From: Methanobacteriaceae archaeon
GTDB lineage: Archaea; Methanobacteriota; Methanobacteria; Methanobacteriales; Methanobacteriaceae
Length of the DNA: 64,000 bases
NCBI GenBank assembly: GCA_013403005.1
Contig: JACBOA010000001.1
Location: 62,001 to 126,000 of the forward strand
Direction of reading: 5' to 3'
A program made the translations under genes and the position numbers. The notes below the pieces were generated by a model. That model was not told the DNA's origin, did no database searches, and worked only from the letters and a program-made list of their open reading frames with translations. Positions 12,413 to 23,436 of the stretch are shown here, in pieces. Numbering within the stretch: the stretch's first letter is position 1; every line of letters begins with the position of its first letter.

Positions 12413-13273
12413 ATGAGGCCACAAGATTTTGACATGCCAGATAGCGATGTGGCCTGGTGTCCGGGATGTGGTAACCTTTCAATCCTGCGCAGCCTCAAAA
12501 CTGCCCTGGCTCAACTTGAAATAGAACCGAAAGATTTAGTTTTTGTATCAGGAATAGGGCAGGCAGGTAAACTACCACACTACATCAAAGGCAACGTATT
12601 CAACGGACTGCACGGCAGATCATTATCACCTGCAACAGGCATTAAAGCTGCCAACCCCCAGTTAACAGTCATAGATGTTAGTGGAGATGGTTGCATGTAC
12701 GGAGAGGGTGGTAACCATTTCATGCACACCATGAGACGCAACCCAGACATCACCAACCTGGTACATAATAACATGGTCTACGGCCTCACCAAGGGACAGG
12801 CATCCCCCACTAGTCAGAGGGATTTCAGCACACCCTTACAGATCGATGGGGTTTTCCTGGAACCATTCAATCCCTTGGCAGTGGCTATAGCACTTGATGC
12901 CTCATTCGTGGCCAGAGCATATAGTGGAGATCGCAAACAAACTATCGAAATTTTCAAGGCAGCCATAAAACATAAAGGCTATAGCTTGGTGGATATATTC
13001 CAGCCCTGCGTGACCTTCAACAAGGTAAACACCAGGCAATGGTTCAAGGAACATACCTACTATTTGGAAGAAGATCATGATCCACATGATAGAAACATGG
13101 CATTCCAGAGGGCCACAGAAACTGGAGAATACCCTTTGGGCATATTCTACCAGAATTCTAATAAAAATACCTTTGAAGAGAATTTAAGGGTTTATTGGGA
13201 TGATAAGTCACCATTATTCCAGAGAAAAGTGGATATGGGTAAAATCACATCTCTAGTTGATGGTAAAAGATGA
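12413..13273 (+). CDS. 2-oxoacid:acceptor oxidoreductase, beta subunit
   Basis: 286-residue thiamine diphosphate subunit partnering the fused protein just upstream. Motifs: VAWCPGCGNLSI near residue 14, the diphosphate/Mg motif VSGDGCMYGEGGNH, and NNMVYGLTKGQASPT. The late PCVTFNKVNTRQWFKE segment is shared with beta subunits of two-subunit 2-oxoglutarate-type oxidoreductases. The ATG directly follows the previous stop codon and the ribosome-binding site GGAGGGG lies in the end of the upstream gene, so the two are translationally coupled. Confidence 0.8.
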   Translation: MRPQDFDMPDSDVAWCPGCGNLSILRSLKTALAQLEIEPKDLVFVSGIGQAGKLPHYIKGNVFNGLHGRSLSPATGIKAANPQLTVIDVSGDGCMYGEGGNHFMHTMRRNPDITNLVHNNMVYGLTKGQASPTSQRDFSTPLQIDGVFLEPFNPLAVAIALDASFVARAYSGDRKQTIEIFKAAIKHKGYSLVDIFQPCVTFNKVNTRQWFKEHTYYLEEDHDPHDRNMAFQRATETGEYPLGIFYQNSNKNTFEENLRVYWDDKSPLFQRKVDMGKITSLVDGKR

Positions 13274-13402
13274 TTTTTAGGCTTGGGATAGGAGTGAATG
13301 AATTTTATTAGTTATGAATCTGAGGTTTTATTTGAAATCTGAAGGGGATGTGAAACATCTAGATTTGTGAAATATCTAATCTATCTACTATGAGGTGAAA
13401 AA

Positions 13403-14179
13403 TTGAGGAAAATTAGAATATTATCATGGAATGTAAATGGGATCCGGGCTGTGCATAGAAAAGGATTCCTTGACTGGTTCAATGAAGCTAAACCTGATAT
13501 TTTATGTATTCAAGAAACCAAAGCCCATCGGAAACAATTTCCAAAAGATATTCGGGAAATTGATGGTTATAATCTATATCTTTCCGAAGCTGAGCGCAAG
13601 GGATACAGTGGAGTGGCAACTTACACCAACCGAAAACCAGAAAAAGTGCAAAATGGGTTTGGAATTGAAAAATTCGACAGTGAAGGTCGTACTCTAATAA
13701 CTGATTTTGGAGATTTTGTATTATTCAATACTTATTTTCCCAATGGAAAAATGTCTGATGAGAGATTGCAGTACAAACTGGATTTTTATGACTCCTTTTT
13801 AGACTATGTGGACTCTCTTAAAGAAAAAGGAAGGAATATCATAGTTTGTGGGGATGTCAACACCGCCCATAAAGAAATAGACTTGGCCCGTCCCAAGGAA
13901 AATGAGAAAATATCTGGTTTCTTACCTATTGAAAGGGAATGGATTGATCGTTTCTTAAGTCATGGTTATGTGGACACTTTCCGGGAATTCAACCAGGAGC
14001 CAAAAAACTACACCTGGTGGAGCTACCGTACCCGGGCTCGAGAGAGGAATGTGGGCTGGAGACTGGACTACTTCTTTGTAAATGAAGAATTCATGGATAA
14101 AGTGGAATCAGCCTACATACTTTCAGATGTTATGGGTTCAGACCACTGCCCTGTGGGTCTTGATTTAAAATTGGATTAA
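13403..14179 (+). CDS. xth: Exonuclease III-family AP/uridine endonuclease (Mth212-like)
   Basis: 258 residues, an exonuclease III/AP endonuclease (endonuclease-exonuclease-phosphatase fold). Start is TTG with GAGGTG in front. Motifs: SWNVNGIRAVHRKGF, the metal ligand Glu in IQETK, YFPNGKMSDERLQYK, the catalytic CGDVNTAH (Asp151, Asn153), and the C-terminal GSDHCP. It is very similar along its whole length to Mth212 of Methanothermobacter, which also cuts directly at uracil in DNA; the Lys at 125 and Asn at 153 reported as important there are present here. AP-site incision is secure, uracil incision is inferred by homology. Confidence 0.88.
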   Translation: MRKIRILSWNVNGIRAVHRKGFLDWFNEAKPDILCIQETKAHRKQFPKDIREIDGYNLYLSEAERKGYSGVATYTNRKPEKVQNGFGIEKFDSEGRTLITDFGDFVLFNTYFPNGKMSDERLQYKLDFYDSFLDYVDSLKEKGRNIIVCGDVNTAHKEIDLARPKENEKISGFLPIEREWIDRFLSHGYVDTFREFNQEPKNYTWWSYRTRARERNVGWRLDYFFVNEEFMDKVESAYILSDVMGSDHCPVGLDLKLD

Positions 14180-14571
14180 ATCTCAAAAGTGGCTTGTCTG
14201 GATTCGCATAAAACTGGATAAAATCTTAAAAATTCCATTAAGGATGAGAGTGAACTCAGTAAGCAAAATGCATTCTTTATTAGGGTAAATAAGTATAAGG
14301 ATAAAATTGATCTTACCTTCAAAATTATTCTATCACAATACAAAGATATCCTGGCCGTATTAAATCCTCCAATCCCCGCTCCAGGTATGGAAGAGGCTTC
14401 TGATTCACTTCTCTGGCATGGTCGGATTAATGGCTTATATAATAAAGAAAAATCAAGTTTAACTAATAAATCTGACTAATAAAATCAGGGTTCAAATCAA
14501 TCCCAAACATGGGTAACTAGAGGATAAGAAAAAAAGTAAATAAAACAAAACTTAGGCTATGAGGGATGTAA
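14180..14571. other. Intergenic region with a start-less open frame
   Basis: 392 bases between xth and the DUF2769 gene. On the plus strand 14222-14479 is open for 85 codons, with protein-like composition in the middle (LAVLNPPIPAPGMEEA, then LLWHGRINGLY) and G+C higher than the flanks, but no ATG, GTG or TTG start with a ribosome-binding site. It may be the tail of a lost gene. I do not recognise the family. The remainder is AT-rich. Confidence 0.3.
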
Positions 14572-14868
14572 ATGGATAAATTTCTGGAAAAAATGGAAGA
14601 AATCGCTGAAAAAGGCATATCAGATGATGAAATGAATAAAATGTTTTTAGATGAAATGGGAGATCAGTGCATCTGTCCAGACTGTCCCATGTACAATCAG
14701 TGCGCCCAGGAGAAATATGAAGGACTCTACTGTTTTCTGGGAAAATCTGAATGCAACTTGGAGGAAGACGACTGTATATGTCCGGAATGTGAAGTCACAG
14801 AGAACCTGGAACTGAAAAACGATCTGTTCTGTATTAAAGGAACTGAAAAAGAATTAAGAGGACTTTAA
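14572..14868 (+). CDS. Cysteine-rich DUF2769-type protein
   Basis: 98 residues. After a charged helix (1-30) come two cysteine groups, CICPDCPMYNQC with a later YCFLGKSEC, and DDCICPECEV with FCIKG, ten cysteines in all, suited to binding zinc or iron-sulfur. The pattern matches the DUF2769 family, common in methanogens and of unknown function. A GAGGGATG ribosome-binding site lies before the ATG. It stands alone in a transcription unit between xth and gatD. Confidence 0.7.
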   Translation: MDKFLEKMEEIAEKGISDDEMNKMFLDEMGDQCICPDCPMYNQCAQEKYEGLYCFLGKSECNLEEDDCICPECEVTENLELKNDLFCIKGTEKELRGL

Positions 14869-15085
14869 ATTCAAAAAAACCTTCTAGTATCATAATCAGC
14901 TATTGGTTTGGTTTTTTTTATTTTTAAAAATGATTTATTAACTATATTAATCCAAAATAGGGTATTAGATTGTCTTTTCATAAAAAAATTTATAGATTAT
15001 TTATCCAATAATAAACAAGTAAAATTTAAACAACTAAAATTTGGAATTATTCTAATCAGGACTGATAAAAATTTAGAGGGATGAT

Positions 15086-16411
15086 ATGAGTTATAGCGGA
15101 TCCGCTGCAGAATTTCTAAAATCACAGAACATATCCATTGGAGACATTATATCAATACAAAAAGAAAGCATAGAATATCAGGGAATGTTACTGGACCGAG
15201 CTGAAGACGCTGATGAGTTTCACCTAGTCATGAAGCTTGATAATGGTTACAACATCGGTGTTAATATTGCTGGAGCTAAAATTGAACTTTTAGAGAAAGG
15301 TGAAAAGCCTAAAATAGATTTACCTCCACTGGAAATAGAGAAAGATCCTGAAAAAATGGACGTATCGATTGTATCTACGGGGGGAACAGTAGCTTCAATT
15401 ATTGATTATAAAACTGGAGCAGTACACCCTGCTTTTACTGCAGACGACCTTCTACGGGCAACACCTGAGCTCCTGGAGGAGGCCAACATCACTGGAAAGG
15501 CTATAATGAACATCCTCTCTGAGAACATGAAACCTGAACTTTGGGGGCAAGCTGCTCGTGCAGTGGCTGATGAGATTAATAATGGCGCTGATGGGGTGGT
15601 ATTGGCCCATGGTACAGACACCATGCACTATACCTCAGCTGCTTTGAGTTTCATACTGGAAACACCAGTCCCGGTGGTACTTACCGGTGCCCAGAGAAGT
15701 TCAGACCGTCCATCCTCCGATGCATTCCTCAACCTCATGAGTTCCGTGGCAGTGGCAAAATCAGACCTAGCTGAAGTAGTGGTTTGTATGCATGCATCAG
15801 AAAATGACACCCATGCCATGGTACACCGAGGTACCAGAGTGCGTAAAATGCACACCAGTCGCAGAGACACTTTTCAAAGCATTAACAGCCCACCATTAGC
15901 TAAAGTAAAGGAAGGAAAGGTTAAGATTAAGGATAAAATTTCCAATTACCCTAAAAGGGGAGGTTGTGATTTGAAAGTCCATGATTCTCTGGAAGAGAAG
16001 GTGGCTTTCATAAAGAGTTATCCTGGAATCACTGGGGAATTGATAGATTATTATGTTGACAGAGGATACAGGGGCATTTTAATCGAGGGAACCGGATTGG
16101 GGCATTGCCCTGAGGAAATGATACCATCCATACATCGAGCAGTTGATGAGGAAATCGCAGTGGTAATGACTTCTCAGTGTCTTTACGGTCGCACCAACCT
16201 CAATGTTTACAGCACAGGCCGTAAACTATTATCTGCAGGTGTAATTCCAGGGGTTGACATGTTGCCAGAAACAGCTTACGTGAAACTGGTCTGGGCCCTG
16301 GGACAGACCACCAAACCGGAAGAAGTTAAACGAATAATGGAAACTAACATAAAAGGAGAACTGGGAGATAAATCATCTTCCCAATATTTCCTTAGAGATT
16401 ACGGGGAATAA
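15086..16411 (+). CDS. gatD: Glutamyl-tRNA(Gln) amidotransferase subunit D
   Basis: 441 residues, the normal GatD length. Residues 1-90 form the small GatD-specific beta-barrel; the rest is an L-asparaginase-like glutaminase with the nucleophile region VSTGGTVAS, the AHGTDTMHYTS motif holding the Thr-Asp pair, and TGAQRSSDRPSSD. It releases ammonia from glutamine (or asparagine), which GatE uses to turn Glu-tRNA(Gln) into Gln-tRNA(Gln). GatDE is an archaea-only enzyme. gatE follows after a 22-base gap. A TATA-like sequence lies near 14985-14995. Confidence 0.95.
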   Translation: MSYSGSAAEFLKSQNISIGDIISIQKESIEYQGMLLDRAEDADEFHLVMKLDNGYNIGVNIAGAKIELLEKGEKPKIDLPPLEIEKDPEKMDVSIVSTGGTVASIIDYKTGAVHPAFTADDLLRATPELLEEANITGKAIMNILSENMKPELWGQAARAVADEINNGADGVVLAHGTDTMHYTSAALSFILETPVPVVLTGAQRSSDRPSSDAFLNLMSSVAVAKSDLAEVVVCMHASENDTHAMVHRGTRVRKMHTSRRDTFQSINSPPLAKVKEGKVKIKDKISNYPKRGGCDLKVHDSLEEKVAFIKSYPGITGELIDYYVDRGYRGILIEGTGLGHCPEEMIPSIHRAVDEEIAVVMTSQCLYGRTNLNVYSTGRKLLSAGVIPGVDMLPETAYVKLVWALGQTTKPEEVKRIMETNIKGELGDKSSSQYFLRDYGE

Positions 16412-16433
16412 GGAGAACTTTTTGGTGATTAAT

Positions 16434-18320
<1,887 letters not shown>

Positions 18321-18334
18321 ATGAAGGTGTAGGC

Positions 18335-19246
<912 letters not shown>

Positions 19247-19366
19247 AATCCTAAAAAATGAAAATGATAAAGCGTAAAACAACTTATTTAGCAAAACAAC
19301 TTATTGAAATCATTATAAACACTTAATCGCTAATATAATCGCCTAAATAATCAATAATCTAATAAT

Positions 19367-20224
19367 ATGAATGATAAAATTAAATTCGGACCGGCAGGTA
19401 ATCCTCTGGGTTTTAAGGGACAGACAGTAAATGTATGTGATTATATCCATGAAATGGGATTAGAAGCATACGAGTACCAGGCCACCTATGGAGTGCGCAT
19501 AAAGAAACAATCAGCCCTTGAACTGGCTGAAAATGCTCGGAAGAATGAGGTAAAAGTTTCAATGCATGCTCCTTATTATATCAATCTCTGTGCTGAAAAG
19601 GAAGACGTGTTAAAAAGATCCATCCAGAGGCTGGTTCAATCCGCAAGGGCAGCTGAATGGATTGGAGCTAACCGTATAGTATTCCATCCAGGATTTTATA
19701 CAAAATACACGGCTAAAGAAGCACTTAAACGGTGCAAAGCCACTATATCGCTTTTAATGGATGAAGTAGATGCTTTGGGAATTAAAAATTTCACCTTTGC
19801 ACCAGAAACTACTGGTAAAAGGTCACAGCTTGGTGATTTGGAAGAAATTATTGATATCTGTCAGTCTTTTGATCATTTCGCCCCTACAATTGATTTTGCC
19901 CATATACATGCCAGGAATAGGGGTTGCATTAAAAGATATGAGGATTATTATAATATTTTAGGCAAATTAGAGGATGAATTAGCTGCTGTTGGCAGGGATA
20001 GTGAATATTTGCACTGTCATTTCACGCGGATTGAATATACTGATGCTGGTGAGAGAAAACATCATGTGATGCTGGAAAAAGAGTATGGTCCACCACTAAG
20101 CCCTTTACTGGAAGTACTTATTGATTATGGGTGGGATGCAACTATAATTTGTGAAACTCCCTTCCTGGAAAAGGATGCCCTTATAATGCAGGAAAAATAC
20201 CAGAACATTCTGAGAACGAGATAA
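19367..20224 (+). CDS. nfo: Endonuclease IV-family TIM-barrel protein
   Basis: 285 residues of the AP endonuclease 2 (xylose isomerase-like TIM barrel) family. Putative zinc-ligand motifs appear in order: MHAPYYINL, VFHPGF, FAPETTG, TIDFAHIHAR, HCHFT and ICETP. These correspond to the His/Glu/Asp ligands of endonuclease IV. Archaeal members are annotated as deoxyribonuclease IV; activity of this methanogen subfamily is less well tested, and sugar isomerase-like roles cannot be excluded. It has its own transcription unit. With xth the window holds two unrelated AP endonuclease families. Confidence 0.75.
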   Translation: MNDKIKFGPAGNPLGFKGQTVNVCDYIHEMGLEAYEYQATYGVRIKKQSALELAENARKNEVKVSMHAPYYINLCAEKEDVLKRSIQRLVQSARAAEWIGANRIVFHPGFYTKYTAKEALKRCKATISLLMDEVDALGIKNFTFAPETTGKRSQLGDLEEIIDICQSFDHFAPTIDFAHIHARNRGCIKRYEDYYNILGKLEDELAAVGRDSEYLHCHFTRIEYTDAGERKHHVMLEKEYGPPLSPLLEVLIDYGWDATIICETPFLEKDALIMQEKYQNILRTR

Positions 20225-20361
20225 TTAGATTTTAGATTAAGATATAGATTAATTTATTTACTTAAATAGATTGATTTATTTTTCTAGTATTTAAATAATA
20301 TTATTAGCAGTAGTTTTGCCTGATTTGACTGATTAATTATTAATTTAGACTTCAAATCTTT

Positions 20362-21132
20362 TCATTCGATAACAAAACGGCATGCAGAATCTCCCAAAGC
20401 GTAACATTCAGTTTCTGAAACTTTAGCTTCTTCTTCATGGTATAAACTGAATAATGATTCAAGAATGCCGCTGTCAAATGCACAGGCGGGCCTACCTAGA
20501 TAAGGGAGTCCACTGCATTCAAAACAATCTTCCACACTGATGGTGAGGGGGTTTAGATTTTTTACTTCAATTCTTCCCAGACTATGTGTTTCCCAGAAAC
20601 TGGAAATGTTTGTTAGGAATTTTTCCATATCAGGGTCTTTAACTTTTTCGTAAAGGGCTTCCCCCACTTTTAAACCGGCTTCATGGAGTATAGGGTCTAT
20701 GTCAACACCCTGGGTGAGTAATGAAATCCTTAACGTGTGAAATATTAATCTAAAAAACTCGAAAGGATCATTTTCACTTGCAATGTACCTCTGAATGTAA
20801 CTGGATATGTCCTCCTGAAGCTGCTGCTGGTGTAATTTTCCAATATACTCTGATTGAATGAAAAATATTTTCTTTCGAGCATCTTTAGGATCCAAACGGG
20901 CGTTAATTATACCATCTCTGGTCATTGCTTTCAGATGGCTGGATACAGTGGACTTGGCACGACCAGAGAGCTTCACGATTTCATCGAAACTGAGATCACC
21001 TTCGCGTAGCACAGAAAGTATCTTCACCCTCACCGGGCTTTTAATGGCTTTAACCCCTCCTGGAGTGGCGAATAATTCTATCCGGGAATTATCGAGTTTA
21101 TTTTTTTCTAATTCTTCGTTTTTATCATTCAT
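20362..21132 (-). CDS. ArsR-type regulator with V4R domain (MsvR-like)
   Basis: 256 residues. A winged helix of ArsR type (about 25-95: KSPVRVKILSVLREGDLSFDEIVKLSGRAKSTVSSHLKAM, in part) precedes a V4R ligand/redox domain (100-256). The C-terminal part holds five cysteines: VEDCFECSG, RPACAF, TECYALGDSACRF. This architecture is that of MsvR, the methanogen redox-sensing regulator whose V4R cysteines switch DNA binding. Nearby trxB and hcp support a redox or nitrosative stress role. Whether this gene is the MsvR orthologue or a paralogue is not settled from sequence alone. Confidence 0.7.
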   Translation of the reverse strand: MNDKNEELEKNKLDNSRIELFATPGGVKAIKSPVRVKILSVLREGDLSFDEIVKLSGRAKSTVSSHLKAMTRDGIINARLDPKDARKKIFFIQSEYIGKLHQQQLQEDISSYIQRYIASENDPFEFFRLIFHTLRISLLTQGVDIDPILHEAGLKVGEALYEKVKDPDMEKFLTNISSFWETHSLGRIEVKNLNPLTISVEDCFECSGLPYLGRPACAFDSGILESLFSLYHEEEAKVSETECYALGDSACRFVIE

Positions 21133-21276
21133 TTTTTTATATTTTTCCAGCTTTTTTTGGAGCGTAGTGAACTGATTCCATATTTCTTAACTATCTTTCT
21201 TTTATTAGGATTTTTAATTTATTTTTTATTTATTTAACTATTAATTCACCTTTCAATTCTGTGGAGATTAAATTCA

Positions 21277-21528
21277 TCATAACCCTCTTTCGCAGCGAAA
21301 ACAGGTGTCCGTGTCTCGATCTGTTTTGAAGGTTATCCCACATTTTTTACAAGTCACATCTCGAAGGGAAGACTTTTTATCAATTATTTCCAAAGAACAC
21401 GAACACTTCCATCCCATTTTACCTTTCAGTGCCTGTTCAAACGCTTTATCTTCATCTATTTCTTTTTTTGGCAAATAAATCACCTTTTCATTTTTTTTAG
21501 ACAGGGGAGGTGTTCCCAATTTAACCAA
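21277..21528 (-). CDS. Small zinc-ribbon protein, 83 aa
   Basis: 83 residues, not recognised as a named family. The N-terminal half is lysine-rich and flexible; the C-terminal half has CSCSLEI, CKKCGITF and CFRCERG, i.e. three cysteine pairs that could hold one or two zinc ions. It sits between the V4R regulator and hcp on the same strand with gaps of over 130 bases each side, so it is probably transcribed separately. A role in nucleic-acid or protein binding is a guess only. Confidence 0.6.
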   Translation of the reverse strand: MVKLGTPPLSKKNEKVIYLPKKEIDEDKAFEQALKGKMGWKCSCSLEIIDKKSSLRDVTCKKCGITFKTDRDTDTCFRCERGL

Positions 21529-21662
21529 TCATCGAATAATATATTTAATTAATTTTTTTAGAATATTCATTCAGATTATTTTCTTTATTAAATATTAGGA
21601 GATATTTATTGGAAGATATTTTAGGGGATGATAATTTTAATAAATGGTTTGGGGTTGATTGA

Positions 21663-22973
21663 TTACCCCAATATGGCCTTTATATCTTCTTCGGGATCAC
21701 CGATGGGTTTCAATCCGTAGTTTTCCACTAAAACATTTAAAATATCGCTATTAACCCATCCAGGGATTATGGGGCCAATGTACATATCTTTAATGTCCAG
21801 AGCCAGCAAACTCCATAAAATGGCAACTGCTTTTTGTTCCATCCAGCTTAATACTAGGGTTAAGGGTAATTCATTCAGTTCTACTCCCAATAGTTCAGTT
21901 AAGGCCATGGCAATATCTACAGCTACAATGGCATCGTTACATTGACCCAGATCTATCAGTCGGGGCACTCCTTCAATATCTCCCAGATCCATCTCATTGA
22001 AACGGTACTTACCACATGCCAGAGTCAACACAATCACATCTTTTGGTAATTTTTCCACAAATTCTGTGTAGTATTTAGCCTGAGGTTTAGGAGAGTCACA
22101 TCCACCAACCAGTATGAATCGTTTTATTTTGCCAGATTCCACCAGTTCTTTGATTTTTGGTGCCAGAGATAGTACAGTGGAAGCTCCGAATCCTGTGGTG
22201 AGAACTTTTTTACCGGGTTCATCTTCCAGTTCAGGTAGTTCCAGAGCTTTTTCAATTACAGGAGTGAAATCATAGTTTTCTATATGCTGCACTCCTGGCA
22301 GTTGAGCCACACCACTGGTGAACATCCTTTCTCTATATTCATCTTTAGGTAACAGCACACAATTGGAAGTTCCTAAAATGGCTACATTATATTTGGCGAA
22401 AGTCTGTTTCTGGTCAAACCATGCTCCTCCCAGTTGCCCTACCAAGTGTTTGTATTTTTTAAGTTGGGGGTATCCATGGGCAGGTAGTAATTCAGAGTGA
22501 GTGTAAACATTGATCCCCTTCCCTTCAGTTTGTTTCAGGAGTTCTTCCAATGCTTTAAGGCTATGGCCAGTAGCTAATATACCAGGACCTTTTACTGAAC
22601 CTACGGGCACTTCTGTGGGCACAGGTTCGCCATATTTTTCGATGTGAGCTTTTTTTAATAGTTGCATGGTTTTTATGTTCATTTTACCGGCTTCAAGAGC
22701 CATTTTCACAAATTCCTGAGGATCAAAGTTGACGTTGGTAAGAGTGGAGTAGAAACCTTTTTCCAGGAATGCGTCTACTTCTTCATCAGTGTACCCTAAC
22801 TCACGGGCATGGTAGAGGTAGGCTGAAATACCCTTTATGGCGTATAACAAGTTGTCTTGTAGTCTAGCTACAGTGGGCTCTTTTCCACATACTCCTCGAA
22901 TGGTGCAACCAGTTTCACGGGCGGTTTGCGAGCACTGGTAACAGAACATATCTAATGCTTCCTTTTTTTCCAC
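21663..22973 (-). CDS. hcp: Hybrid cluster protein (hydroxylamine reductase)
   Basis: 436 residues, shorter than the about 550 of bacterial class I/II enzymes and matching the archaeal class III form. N-terminal cysteines MFCYQCSQTARETGC with VCG bind a cubane cluster. Later ligands of the hybrid Fe-S-O cluster appear: GHSLKALEELL (His), GGCDSPKP, LACGKYRF and LGQCNDA (Cys). It reduces hydroxylamine in vitro and is linked to NO handling. The start is GTG at 22973, fixed by the strong site GGAGG seven bases before it; the first residue of the cluster region is nine residues in. Three palindromic operators lie 118-170 bases upstream. Confidence 0.92.
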   Translation of the reverse strand: MEKKEALDMFCYQCSQTARETGCTIRGVCGKEPTVARLQDNLLYAIKGISAYLYHARELGYTDEEVDAFLEKGFYSTLTNVNFDPQEFVKMALEAGKMNIKTMQLLKKAHIEKYGEPVPTEVPVGSVKGPGILATGHSLKALEELLKQTEGKGINVYTHSELLPAHGYPQLKKYKHLVGQLGGAWFDQKQTFAKYNVAILGTSNCVLLPKDEYRERMFTSGVAQLPGVQHIENYDFTPVIEKALELPELEDEPGKKVLTTGFGASTVLSLAPKIKELVESGKIKRFILVGGCDSPKPQAKYYTEFVEKLPKDVIVLTLACGKYRFNEMDLGDIEGVPRLIDLGQCNDAIVAVDIAMALTELLGVELNELPLTLVLSWMEQKAVAILWSLLALDIKDMYIGPIIPGWVNSDILNVLVENYGLKPIGDPEEDIKAILG

Positions 22974-23436
22974 TTTACTTCCTCCTATTAATCAAAACCT
23001 TTTTTTTTTAAATAAGTCAAAGAATACGGGTTTTCCTTTTATTTTCCATTGTTTAGTGTTTTTTTATGGGGGGATTCACCACTAAATTTGTTCTATTCGG
23101 ATAGAATAGTTCTATACATATAGAATGTTCTATACTCATAGAACAAAATATTTATACTTTTGGGTAGGTAGCCGTAAAAAATGAATAATCATAATAGGGG
23201 ATTATTAAGATGTAAATGGGTGTGAATTATTGTTTTCTAATTAAAACTATATTATATGAGCATAAAATTCTAAAAAGTTGATTATATCTGTTTTAAATGG
23301 GCTTATATCCCATTTATCATCCTCTTCATAATGATTGAACCAAGAAAAAATTAATATTCTTTAAAAAACATATAAAATTCTTACATTTTTTTAAAATCTG
23401 AATAATTATAATATTGCTAAGTCTGGGGCTTCATAT
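22974..23436. other. Divergent intergenic region hcp / histidine kinase
   Basis: 463 bases. Besides the triple palindrome it has a TATA-like TTTATACTTTT on the plus strand right after the palindromes (about 23150-23160) and, on the minus strand, TTATTTAAA about 35-45 bases before the hcp start. A 14-codon open frame begins at about 23181 after a GGTAGGTAG sequence; it could be a leader peptide or chance. The rest is AT-rich. Confidence 0.45.
23091..23143. promoter_or_regulatory. Three tandem palindromic operators TTCTAT-N4-ATAGAA
   Basis: Three exact copies of TTCTAT-N4-ATAGAA at 23091-23106, 23110-23125 and 23128-23143 (start-to-start 19 and 18 bases). All are also preceded by G, and the N4 centres differ (TCGG, ACAT, ACTC), so selection is on the arms. 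The regular spacing is that of cooperative dimer binding. They lie between hcp and the kinase gene, directly upstream of a plus-strand TATA-like box, so either gene could be the target; hcp is the more likely. Confidence 0.8.
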
